Source: Petunia secreta
Lineage: Eukaryota; Streptophyta; Magnoliopsida; Solanales; Solanaceae
Reading direction: 5' to 3'
Assembly (NCBI GenBank): GCA_029990175.1
Contig: JARKIP010000003.1
Location: 3,968,001-4,032,000 of the forward strand
Length of the DNA stretch: 64,000 bases
The notes under the pieces were generated by a model that saw only the letters and a list, made by a program, of their open reading frames with translations, was not told where the DNA came from and did no database searches. Below, piece by piece: positions 1-9,160 of the stretch. A program made the position numbers and the translations under genes. Within the stretch, counting starts at the first letter, position 1. The number at the start of each line of letters is the position of its first letter.

Positions 1-1057
1 CATCCATATCCAGCTTGGTTCTAGGTGCAATGGGAGTAGTCATTTCTTTTGCTCCTTCCATGTCAAATTTCTTCAGTAGTTCCTTGACATATTTTTTCTG
101 ATGAATCATAGTCCCTTCAGGCATTTGCTTTATCTGCAACCCAAGGAAGAAATTTAGTTCACCCATCATGCTCATTTCGAATTCACTTCCCATCAGATCA
201 GCAAATCCTTTGCATAGCTCTTCATCAGTGGCTCCAAAAATGATATCATCAACATACACTTGAATCACCAATAGATCTTTTCCTTTCTTCTTGAGGAATA
301 GTGTGTTGTCAATCTTTCCTCTCGAAAAACCATTCTTCAGCAAGAATCCTGAGAGTCTTTCATACCAGACTCTAGGGGCTTGCTTCAATCCATAGAGAGC
401 CTTGTCCAGTTTGTAAACATGATCAGGAAATTCATTGTTCACAAAACCTGGTGGCTGTATCACATAAACTTCTTCATTCAGGTAGCCATTTAGAAAGGTT
501 CTCTTTACATCCATCTAGTATAGCGTGAACTCCATATATGTAGCAAAGGCAATCAGCATTCTGATGGCCTCCATCCTTGCAACTGGTGCAAAGGTTTCAT
601 CATAGTCTATTCCTTCTTCCTGACTGTAACCTTGAACTACTAACCTTGCTTTGTTTCTTGTCACTATACCATGCTCATCCAGTTTGTTCCTGAATACCCA
701 TTTTGTTCCAATTATTGATTTGTCCTTTGGTTTAGGAACTAGGTGCCACACTTTGCTTCTTTCGAAGTGATGAAGTTTCTCCTGCATGGCTAGAATCCAA
801 TCTGGGTCTTCTAGAGCTTCTTTTACATTCTTCTGTTCCAAAGATGAGAGGAAAGCAAAGAAAGTACAGAAGTTCTTCAAGGCTGACCTGGTCATGATTC
901 CTGTATCCAGTTCAGATAGGACATTCTCCAAAGGGTGAGAGCTCTGATGTTTCCATGGCCTGAGTTGAATATGACTAGAAGCACTTGCAGCATTGTCTTG
1001 GAAGGGTTCTTCCTGACTTGCTGGATCATCAGCTTCATCAAAAGTTCCCCCTGTCAA
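1..1057 (-). pseudogene. Copia reverse transcriptase of element A, partial
   Basis: The minus strand encodes the N-terminal RT region with GTKWVFRNK and NKARLVVQGYSQ, DYDETFAPVAR, then a stop at about 512-514 just before the block containing YGLKQAPR. The catalytic YVDD codons lie at 245-256, followed by MGELNFFLGLQIKQ. RNase H would follow left of base 1. The stop and the window edge make this fragment incomplete. Assignment to Ty1/copia is secure; Sirevirus lineage is by motif recall. Confidence 0.9.
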
Positions 1058-1273
1058 GTTGACTCCTTGTTCTAGTGTGCTTGGATTTTCACGTGATGTC
1101 TCCTAGTCTTCCGAGTCTTCCAGTTCATCTACACCTTCTTCCCTACTTAGGCCAATCACTTGATCATCAGCCTCAGTTGTTTCCCCCAATGCCTTATCTG
1201 ATTCATCAAATACAACATGCATAATTTCTTCTACTGTTTGTGTTCTTTTGTTAAACACCTTGTATGCTTTGCT

Positions 1274-2165
1274 TTAAGTGGAGTAACCAAGAAATATTGC
1301 TTCATCACTCCTAGCATCGAACTTCCCCAAGGGTTCCTTGCCATTGTTGTGAATGAAACATTTACAACCAAAGGGTCTCAGGTGAGCGATATTTGATTTT
1401 CTTCCTCTGAGTAGCTCATATGGGGTCTTGTCAAGAATTGCTCTGATGGAGCATCTGTTCAGCAGGCAGCATGCAGTGTTTATTGCTTCAGCCCAAAAGT
1501 TTCTTGCAAGCCCACTTGAAAGCAGTATAGTCCTTGCCATATCCTCCAGGGACCTGTTCTTCTTTTCAACCACACCATTTTGTTGGGGAGTCCTTGGTGC
1601 AGAGAAGTTATGATCTATGATGTTCTTGGCACAATACTCAGAAAATTTTGAGTTTTAAAACTCAGTTCCATGATCAGATCTGATGCTAATGAGCGCTAGA
1701 CTTAACCTTTTCTGCACTACACCAGCCCAGTCTTTTAAAGCTGACAAAATCTTCATCTTTATATGCCAAGAACAAGGTCCATGTATACCTAGAGTAGTCA
1801 TCAACTATCACAAACACGAATCTCTTTCCTCCTCTACTCCTGACTCTCATAGGTCCAGACAAATCCATATGCAATAGTTCCAGTGGCTTTGATGTACTTA
1901 CAACCTTTTTGGATTTAAAGGATGATTTCACATGGTTCCCTCTTACACACGCATCACACATTTTTATGTTTTCAAATCTCTTGCTTGGCAGTCCACGCAC
2001 CAGCTCCTTCGATACAAGCTTGTTCAGTTGTGAGAGACTTGCATGACCCATTCTTTTGTGCCACAGCTGAGAGTCACTTTCTTGCACATTCAGGCATGTT
2101 AGGTAATTTTCAGGTAGTGACTTCAGTGATGCTTTGTATACATTGTTCACCCTCTTTCCTTCCAT
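1274..2165 (-). pseudogene. Integrase of copia A, frame-broken
   Basis: The first part (1686-2165) holds the GAG-pre-integrase/HHCC region, with LWHKRMGHAS followed by CDACVRGN, and the first catalytic aspartate in LLHMDLSGP, then VDDYSRYTW. A broken stretch (1574-1685) follows. The second part (1274-1573) has VEKKNRSLEDMAR, whose Glu is the third catalytic residue, and the FGCKCFIHN and FLGYS blocks that close the copia integrase core. Frames change between the parts and several stops are present. Confidence 0.85.
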
Positions 2166-2180
2166 AACAATTTTTCCACT

Positions 2181-2477
2181 CTATAGGTTCTTCACAACAC
2201 ATCCTACAGACGAGAAACTCACTTCGTTACCTCTATCACATAGTTGGGAGATACTCAGCAGATTGTGTCTGAGACCATCAACACAGTAAAAATTTTCAAT
2301 TGCATGATCCAGAGTTATCCCAATCTTTCCAATTCCCATGATTTGACCACTTTTTCCTCTTCCGAAGGCCACACCGCCTCCTTGAAATGTTGCGAGTGAA
2401 AGAAAGTTTCTTCTATCTCCTGTCATGTGCCTTGAACAACCACTATCAAGAATCCAGCTTGGGTTGTTCTCCCTCAC
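2181..2477 (-). pseudogene. Aspartic protease of copia A
   Basis: The segment encodes a retropepsin-like protease that would cleave the Gag-Pol polyprotein. It starts with WILDSGCSRHMTG, where DSG is the catalytic aspartate triad, and ends with the conserved HNLLSISQLCD. It lies between the Gag knuckle and the integrase, the copia order. The open stretch is short because flanking stops cut the polyprotein. Confidence 0.85.
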
Positions 2478-2495
2478 TCCAGCCTGTAAAACAAA

Positions 2496-3055
2496 TTAGA
2501 GGTTAGCCTTAGGAACCCAGACAAGCTTGGGTCCCTTCTTACGAGAGAATGAATAAATCAGATCATGTCTAGCCCATTTAGGTAGAACACTTCTTTTATT
2601 CTTGGCGTTTGCCTTGCTGACATTCATGCACTTTTTTTTAACATGTCCAGTCTCACCACAAAAGGTACACAACATGTTGCAATGCAACCCCACATACTTG
2701 CTCTTAGGGTTATATGGAGGCAATGGTTTCTTGAATCCTAACCCTTGTTTTCCTTTGTTTTGATTTTCAAGAACCCAGTTCATTGTCTCCGATGATTTAT
2801 TCCATTTAGTCATTCTAGTGAGCTCAAAGTTTGATTTTTCGACCTTTTGATTTAAAATCCTATTCTTTTCTGCTTCCTAATGCAGAATCTCATTGGCTCT
2901 TTTCAGTTCATTTTCTAGAAAGGTTTGAACTTCACTTATTACTTGCTTACCATTTACACTCTCTCTTAACTGATTGCATTCCAATTCTGTTCTAGGAGGC
3001 TCTTGTGCTTGGTTCTAAGGTCACTTAGCTTTTCAGTTAATTTATCTTTTTCAAG
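2496..3055 (-). pseudogene. Gag C-terminal coiled coil and second zinc knuckle (copia A)
   Basis: Reading left from 3055, two frames joined by a shift near 3000 give a charged, heptad-like segment rich in Glu, Lys and Leu (about 2820-3050). A second CX2CX4HX4C knuckle (CTFCGETGHVKKKC) follows at about 2630-2675, then a basic tail. A coiled coil plus a second knuckle is usual for the C-terminal part of Gag in this lineage. At least two stops and one frameshift make it non-functional. Confidence 0.7.
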
Positions 3056-3694
3056 TTATTCCTTTTCATAACCCTCAATCAAAGTGGCAGTGATTAGAAT
3101 CAGGTTTTCAGAAGAGTATGTATGTAAATTTTCCTTAAGATCAGATAGACATACCTCTGCTGAATGAGCAGCTTCAGCTCCCTCAGTTGCCATCAGCTTC
3201 TTTTGGTTGTCATCTGTGTACCACTCCTTTAGTCTTTCCTGGATTTCCTTGGCAGATTTACATTCAGGTATCTTTGCAAGCACATCATAGGTAAGTCCTC
3301 TCCTCAGGCACCACTCAGCCTTGGAATTTGCCTGTAACCAGTCTAGGTCTTGAGGATCTAGTTCTTCCACCTTCTTTGGCACCAAGACTCCATTTGATGC
3401 TCTCTTTATAGGAACATGAGGTCCTCTCTTTACGATCAGCCACAGACTATAGTCAGTTGCTTGCAAGAAAGTCTTCATCTGTTTCTTCCAGTTCTTGTAG
3501 TGAGTCCCGTTAAACACAGGTGGCCTTGACGGATCTCTCCCTCCTCTAAACTCTCGAGGGTCTTCTTCATCAGAACTAATGTCTGTCATACCCATTAGTG
3601 CTAGTGGTGAATCATCTTCAGATTCCTTTTCATGATCGGATTCACTATCAGTTGGTCCCCATGTAGCATAGAAAGCTTCCTTCTTCTTTCTCCT
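3056..3694 (-). pseudogene. Second, diverged Gag head domain embedded in copia A gag
   Basis: In the same frame as the upstream Gag, the minus strand encodes an acidic serine-rich linker (about 3600-3690), then a second module with the same landmarks as the first head. These are RPPVFNG, YKNWKKQM, a YSLWLIVKRGPHVPIK block and CKSAKEIQERLKEWY. The matching points in the first head are RPP-stop-FNE, YAWWKNRM, LLWLIV..NLIPTK and YKMAKEIWDAL. Similarity is clear but low, so this is an old duplication or capture rather than a recent tandem copy. The open stretch ends in a TAA at 3056-3058 that leads into a coiled-coil-like region. Function as a second capsid head is inference. Confidence 0.7.
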
Positions 3695-4729
3695 TTATGC
3701 TCTGAAGTTTGGGGGCCGTCTTGACTTCTTCTTATCTTTGTCAATTTCCTTTGACGTCTCCTTCTCCTTATCCTTAGATGCTCTATTTTTCATCCACTCT
3801 ATTTCCCACATAGGACAATCCATGACAGCGTGATCCTTTTTGAAGCACTTAAAGCATCCTGAATAATCTGGACTGTCAACTATGTTCTTCCTACCAGAAT
3901 TCTCCTTGCCACTTCTTTTGAATCCTTTGAACCTTCCCAGGTTGAGCTTCTGTGTTAGGGCACTTACCATTGCTGCTTCAACTGATTGAAGATCAACATA
4001 TTCATCGGTTTCGTCAGTTGCTTCAAGCACAAGGGTCTTGTCCTTCTTTACAACTGGTTTAGCTTTTGAGTCCTTTATCATCTCATGAGTTTTCAAGCTA
4101 CCAACCAGTTCTTCAAGTTTGATGGATCTGAGAGGTTTGGACTCAATGATGGCGGTCATCTTAGGTTCCCATGCTTCAGGAAGCACATTCATAATTTTAT
4201 CAATCATCTCTATTTCAGGCAATTCCATATCCAAGGATCTCATCTCATTAGTAATGCTGGTCAACCTGGTCATCATATCCTGAATTGATTTCTTCTCACC
4301 CATAGAGAACAGTTCAAATTGTCTCTTCAACATTCTTCTTTTTGAGTCCTTTACTTCTGTGGTTCCTTCATGCGCAACCTGCAGAGCATCCCAGATTTCC
4401 TTAGCCATCTTATAAGATGATACTCTATTGAACTCCTCAGGACCAAGACCACAGATGACCAGACGTTTGGCTTTGTGATTCTTTTCAATCATCTTATAAT
4501 CCGTCTCATTGAACTCCTCTTTCAGTTTAGGTTCTTGCTTGGCAGTGGCTCCTTCACCAACTATTTTAGTAGGGATCAGGTTTCCTTCAGATACTATCAG
4601 CCAGAGTAAACAGTCTTCAGCATATATGTAATTTTCCATCCTGTTCTTCCACCACGCATAGTATTGCTCATTAAACTATGGGGGCCTCTGAACTGACTGT
4701 CCTTCAGTGATAGTAGGCGGTGCACTCAT
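3695..4729 (-). pseudogene. Gag, first head domain and CCHC zinc knuckle (copia A)
   Basis: This encodes the particle-forming Gag. The first ATG (4727-4729) follows the primer site closely. A TAG at 4676-4678 breaks the frame after about 17 codons, and the frame is then open to a TAA at 3695-3697. The head holds a WWKNRM motif, then LLWLIVSEG, then AKEIWDALQ, typical of the UBN2/copia gag family. A CX2CX4HX4C knuckle (CFKCFKKDHAVMDC) lies at about 3820-3865, followed by a lysine-rich tail. The region after the TAA stays in the same frame and begins an acidic linker, so the TAA probably interrupts one long Gag. Confidence 0.85.
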
Positions 4730-4773
4730 GATTCCTATCCTTCTCAAGGTGTTACCCTCACACGAGAAGATCC

Positions 4774-4785
4774 GCTCTGATACCA
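4774..4785 (-). other. Primer binding site, tRNA-iMet type (copia A)
   Basis: The minus strand reads TGGTATCAGAGC, the standard plant initiator-Met tRNA primer site, two bases internal to the LTR. It fixes the orientation and the LTR inner edge. Confidence 0.9.
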
Positions 4786-4787
4786 CT

Positions 4788-5687
4788 TGTTATAATCTAT
4801 GCACCTCTTAAAGACACTAGAAGGGGGGTTGAATAGTGTCTACCGATTTTCGTTTCAAGAACCTGGTTCTTCTGAATGTAGAACCTAGTTCTCGCCTTCT
4901 CAATTCTGCTTTTTCAACCACTGCAACATACCACAAACACACACACAAAAACACCAGGATTTTACGTGGAAAACTCCTTGCTCAAGGGAGAAAAACCACG
5001 ACCCACATTCTGGGATTTGAGAACTGAATCCACTAACACAATGAGCAACTTTCTGATTACAAACTCTGTAAGCAAGGGGCTACACTCTAGACCCTAATCA
5101 CTACTTAAAGCTAAACTCTAGCTTTTCAAGTAATTTTGCACAAGTTCACCTAATACATATGATTCTATAATAAGCCAATAGGTAAAAACAATAAAAGCTC
5201 AAACAAAGACAACTTTCAACTCGATGAACCTAGACAGAATATCTAGACTCAATCAACTCAAGCACACTAGTTGTCTTCTTCAGTTTACTCACGTAGAAAG
5301 ATGCTAGATCGCCTTTGTATGTTCTCAACTCTCTGTTTGTGAATAACTGAATTACGGTTGTATTAACTACTTGTATTTATACGGGCCTTGTAACCCTTGT
5401 TGAGTCCTACAAGGAATCCTTGTAATTATGGTAAGACAGGATTCCTAGTAACTCTTTTCCTTGTTGAAGTCCAACTCCTTTTCACACTTCGAAGACATAG
5501 CCTGACACCGCCTCTTTTAGTCTGACTAGGATGCATATTCATTCACGCGCCACTATTCCTAGTTCCATAGGGATTTTCAACCCGCAACTCTTTTCGATCG
5601 GTCGTGCCCTTCTTTACAAGGACTAGGTTCTTCTCTAAGACCATTGAGTCCTTTACGTTTTTCATTCTTCAAAACCAGCACTCAACA
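4788..5687 (-). repeat. 5' LTR of copia A
   Basis: The 900-bp LTR is bounded in element orientation by TGTT at 5687 and AACA at 4788, a four-base terminal inverted repeat. It lies two bases from a tRNA-iMet primer site. It contains a TATA box at 5373-5381 and a short inverted motif near 4971-4998 (acgtgg, then ccacga). The partner LTR is outside the window, so both boundaries rest on the TG/CA ends and the primer site. Confidence 0.8.
5373..5381 (-). promoter_or_regulatory. TATA box in LTR of copia A
   Basis: The minus strand reads TATAAATAC here, about 305 bases into the 5' LTR, where a U3 core promoter is expected. No transcription start can be seen from sequence. Confidence 0.5.
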
Positions 5688-6345
5688 TGTTGTTAGTTTG
5701 ATTAAAAGATCCATCAATATTTAGTTTAAACATATGCTAGGGTGTGGATGCCATTTAATATAAATGGCTTTGAAAATTCTACTCCTAGGCTGCTTTGCAG
5801 TTAGAAGCTTAAACTCCAGTGTTCTAGTATGAACTAAGGAGTGAGAAATACAAATATCCATGTTATTGATGTTGTTGTGGTTTCTGGTAAGCCATAAGTT
5901 CCAAATTTCAAAGGGTAGAAAATTCATCCAGGAGGATTAGTTGCAAAGGCGACTATGGTCCTTATGGATCAAATAGGATAGCCATTTTTGGTTTCTATTA
6001 TCATCAATAACAATGGAGCAATTTGACCATAATTTTCGTGCAATATAACAGTCTAGAAAGATATGGCCAAGTGTTTCCTCTACATTTTTTCACAGTGGAC
6101 AGTGTTTGTCAATGTTAATACCTATTCTATGAAGGTATGATTTCGTAGGACACGGTGGCGGTTGAACTGCCACAAGAAAACCTAATCTTGTTTGAGACAT
6201 CGAGTTTACAAATCCATTAGAAGTCACTGTCCGAGTTTTGGTTGTGTTCAATTAAACTGTAAGCAGACTTGGAAGTGACGATACCAATTGAGTTAAGAGC
6301 CCAATTTGATAGTCATGGGTTGTAGTTGAAAGAGAAAGGTCTATG
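5688..6345 (-). pseudogene. LINE (L1-like) ORF2 C-terminal relic: zf-RVT and start of RNase H
   Basis: The minus strand, with frame changes, reads a zf-RVT-like region near 6000-6200 (SYLHRIGINIDKHC, then VEETLGHIFLDC and ARKLW). It continues with LPFEIWNLWLTRN at about 5880-5925 and a linker ending in IYIKWHP. The last bases before 5687 encode NIDGSF, resembling the first catalytic Asp motif of plant LINE RNase H domains. Copia A is inserted exactly there, so the rest of the domain should lie beyond its missing left end. The upstream side is cut by the F-type LTR at 6372. Confidence 0.75.
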
Positions 6346-6371
6346 CATCTAATATTATGAATAATATATAT

Positions 6372-8414
6372 TGTACGGACCCATTTTTTAAACGAGTTGT
6401 GACCGCCATCCGGTACCTAAGCTTGACCAAGGGAACCTCCTGTACTTATCTAATCTGTCTTAATTAACTTTGAGAATGCATGCAACTTAAACATAAATAT
6501 TCTGAAAATTAATAATAAAACTCTTATGAAAATATTATCCTTGAAAATATCACGGTCAGATTACGTTTTCGTGCAAAACAATGCAAGACTGGACCACAAA
6601 CCCAAATTACTAGACTGTCTAAGAAGCCTCTAGTGATAATCTGACGCACTGCATAGGACATGAACTTCCTGGCTAGTTCACAACGTAATAAATAACTAAA
6701 TAAGGTTGACTCAAAAATAAAGTACCCTACGAACGAAATCGAAGCTCACCAATAGCACTAGAAGTGAGGAAAAAATCCTAGCATGTCGCCTGCATATCTG
6801 CAACACTTCCTATGTTGCGCCATAGGACAACGTAGGTTCCCAAAAGAGAACGTCAGTACACCATAACAGAACCCAGTGAGTCTCAACTAACCCCCACTAA
6901 AGTGGGAATGAGACATTTAAAAGAAACTTGAAATGCACATAATTCATTAAAACCGTAAGAACATAAAACATTTAAAGAAAACTGAAATAACTTGAAACAA
7001 TAAAATTCTGAACTTTAATTATATATAAATATAGTTTCTTTTCTTTTCTATATATGGAATACCAATTAATTCTGACATAACATGATTCCAGAAAGTCACC
7101 ATGTGATCGGCACGGGTTCGATCCCCAGCCTGATCGAATAGGCCCATTCACTGTGGCACCACACAGTTCCAGGTGATAGCATGTTGCGCGTTTTGTGCCT
7201 TGCATGTATCAAATAAATTTTATTATAAACTCCTACTCTGGCACGAGTAGTTTTGGGGTCAACATAAACCACTAAAGGTCATAAAACCCTTCTCAAAAGC
7301 TCAAGGTAACTTCCAAAATATTTCTATAAAACTTTACTCGACCACTTTAAACTCCAATAAATTTCTTGAACATAATCCATGAATATAAACCATAATTTCT
7401 CGAGTAAAACATGACATGAATATATGAAGGGATTATTCAATATAATTTTTAATCCATAAAAATTTGACATATAATATCACATAAATTAACATAATAAAAT
7501 ATGACAATCAATGTGTATAACTCAAGGATAATCTCTTGAATGTTAAATAGAATAAGGTTTAGCAAATATGTACTCTCTCGCTCAAATTAAACACATATTA
7601 ACTCTTTAAGGAATTTTATCAAACACTTTGGAGGCGGGATTTTGTGAGTAAAACCTCTTTAGTAAGGATTATATCAACTCACCTTGATTACTCCTCGAGC
7701 CTAAACGCAAGCTCCAATTCACGCACTTCACGTCACCCAACAACTACGATAACCACAAATTCGAGTAATCAATACCAAAGTTTCAATCTTTTTTTTTTCC
7801 AATGCAAGCACTTAGTTTAACTTCTAATTTTTTAGGTTTTGAAAAACTTCCCAATGGATATAGTCTATTAAGATACTAGATTCTTGTGAATAATAACATT
7901 ATCACATCTTAATTTTATAGACGAAAATTACCTCAATATTTGCGTGCTGAGACTTGGCCGAAAGCTCCCTGGAATCAGCGTTGTTGGTTCTACTATTGCT
8001 TCCGACAATACGCTAAAGGGAACTAGAGATTTACACGTTATTTTTCTCTCCAATAAGTCCACTTGTGCAAGTCAACTTATACCGACTTTGTTTTCTTCTT
8101 TCGTTGCCATTTTGACTTCATATATGGCCAAGAAAATAATATACTTTAAGAGGTAGCATCTCCTGTTTGCTAACTTAGGGTTGGCAATCAATGTCATCTA
8201 AACTTTGGCCTTTTATGGTTGCTTTAATATATAGCCTTTTGCAAAATTTCCTTTTACTCTTGACATATTCAATTATTGTACCTCATCCATAATAAATACT
8301 TTAATATAATTTCACATATACCTCATACTCGAACTTTGTTATAGGAATTAGTTTATTTATACTATTTTCCATATCAATAGGGTTCTGAAACATAAAATTT
8401 TGAGGAATGTTACA
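6372..8414 (-). repeat. Chromovirus LTR F, copy 1 (3' LTR position)
   Basis: A 2043-bp LTR runs from tgtacggaccc to gaatgttaca. In element orientation it begins TGTAACATTCC. It is followed by a polypurine tract and the pol 3' end, so it is in the 3' LTR position. A second copy of near-equal length (about 2041 bp) is at 27883-29337 plus 45107-45692. Similarity is about 90% at the start and near-complete around 6600-6900. It directly abuts the LINE relic on its left. No target duplication was identified. Confidence 0.75.
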
Positions 8415-8449
8415 TTCTTTCCCCCTTATAATCATTCGTCCTCGAATGA
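8415..8449 (-). other. Polypurine tract and adjacent hairpin of chromovirus F
   Basis: Minus-strand AAGGGGGAAAGAA abuts the LTR and is the plus-strand primer tract. Immediately upstream in element sense, 8432-8449 forms TCATTCG-AGGA-CGAATGA, a perfect 7-bp stem with a 4-base loop, extended by one G-T pair. Elements E and H have the same structure. Confidence 0.65.
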
Positions 8450-8709
8450 CTCTTTTTCACGACTCCTATGTCACTTTGTCATTCTACCAACTCGCCAAAT
8501 ATTCCAAAATTTGTCTAAGTATTGAATTTCTTAAAATTTTCGGCGAAGTCTCCGCTGTAATTGGACTATCCGAAAAAAAATATCCCTGTCACAAATACCA
8601 CAACTGCACCAACAACGATCAATACACCATAACAGGCCATACATAGGCACCAATAATAGCTCAAAATAACCACTACCACTCCGCCAAGAAGGCAAATCTC
8701 AATCATAAA

Positions 8710-8862
8710 TGAAACATGCTCCGGCAAGGAGCTAAATCTCTATTATAAATCATAACATGCTCCGGCAAGGAGCTAAATCCCAATAATAAATTAATCATAC
8801 TCCGACGAGGAGCTAAATTATACTAACGAAATAATTATACTCCGGCAAGGAGCTAAATCACA
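8710..8862 (-). repeat. Tandem repeat, about 41 bp x 4, between pol and 3' LTR of F
   Basis: Four units beginning near 8714, 8756, 8796 and 8836 share ctccggcaaggagctaaat with variable spacers. The same array, more mutated, is at about 45990-46135 beside the second F LTR. The position, between the chromodomain relic and the polypurine tract, is the 3' untranslated part of the element. Confidence 0.75.
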
Positions 8863-8924
8863 TGATAACTCATAATTAATAAGAAAAATTTAAATACCAT
8901 TCAAACTTTTAAAGTTCACATAAC

Positions 8925-9160
8925 TTGTTACTTAAGTAGATGCGGATACTTTTTCTTCTTATTTTCCTTAGCCTCCCGCGTAGCCTCTTCTGAACTATGA
9001 TTACGTTACAATACTTTCACTGAAGCTATATCATTTGTTCTTAACTTTCTAACTTGACTATCAAGAATCTTGATTGGCACCTCTTCGTAAGCTAAGTCTT
9101 TATTAATTTTTATGGTATCGGCTGGAATAACACGTGACTCGTCAAGGATGCATTTTCTGA
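8925..9160 (-). pseudogene. Chromovirus integrase C-terminus/chromodomain relic (F)
   Basis: Minus-strand reading across frames gives a stretch ending KKKYPHLL, preceded by LDSQVRKLRT and a DIASVKVL block. This resembles the C-terminal chromodomain of Tekay/Del-type chromoviruses and matches the intact-frame version in element H (RKLRSRETPLVKVQW, KKYPYLF). In this family the chromodomain steers integration to heterochromatin. Here it is broken by stops and cannot be expressed. Confidence 0.65.

Larger units (their letters stand above)
1..5687 (-). mobile_element. Ty1/copia retrotransposon A, Sirevirus-like, left end outside window
   Basis: This is a minus-strand LTR retrotransposon reading 5' LTR (4788-5687), primer site, gag, protease, integrase and reverse transcriptase. 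RNase H and the 3' LTR lie beyond base 1. The order protease-integrase-RT defines Ty1/copia. The RT signature YVDDIIFGA, the long Gag with two CCHC knuckles and the acidic linker resemble the Sirevirus lineage, by recall only. Stops and frameshifts interrupt every domain, so it is a dead copy. It sits inside a LINE relic: bases right of 5687 continue a LINE RNase H-type region. The target duplication cannot be tested because the left end is missing. Confidence 0.9.

Noticed and set aside
6972..7205. 77-codon minus frame and weak tRNA-like ggttcgatccccagcc at about 7116
   Set aside because: The string resembles a B box, but the surrounding sequence is LTR F (repeated at 28637) and no cloverleaf can be drawn.
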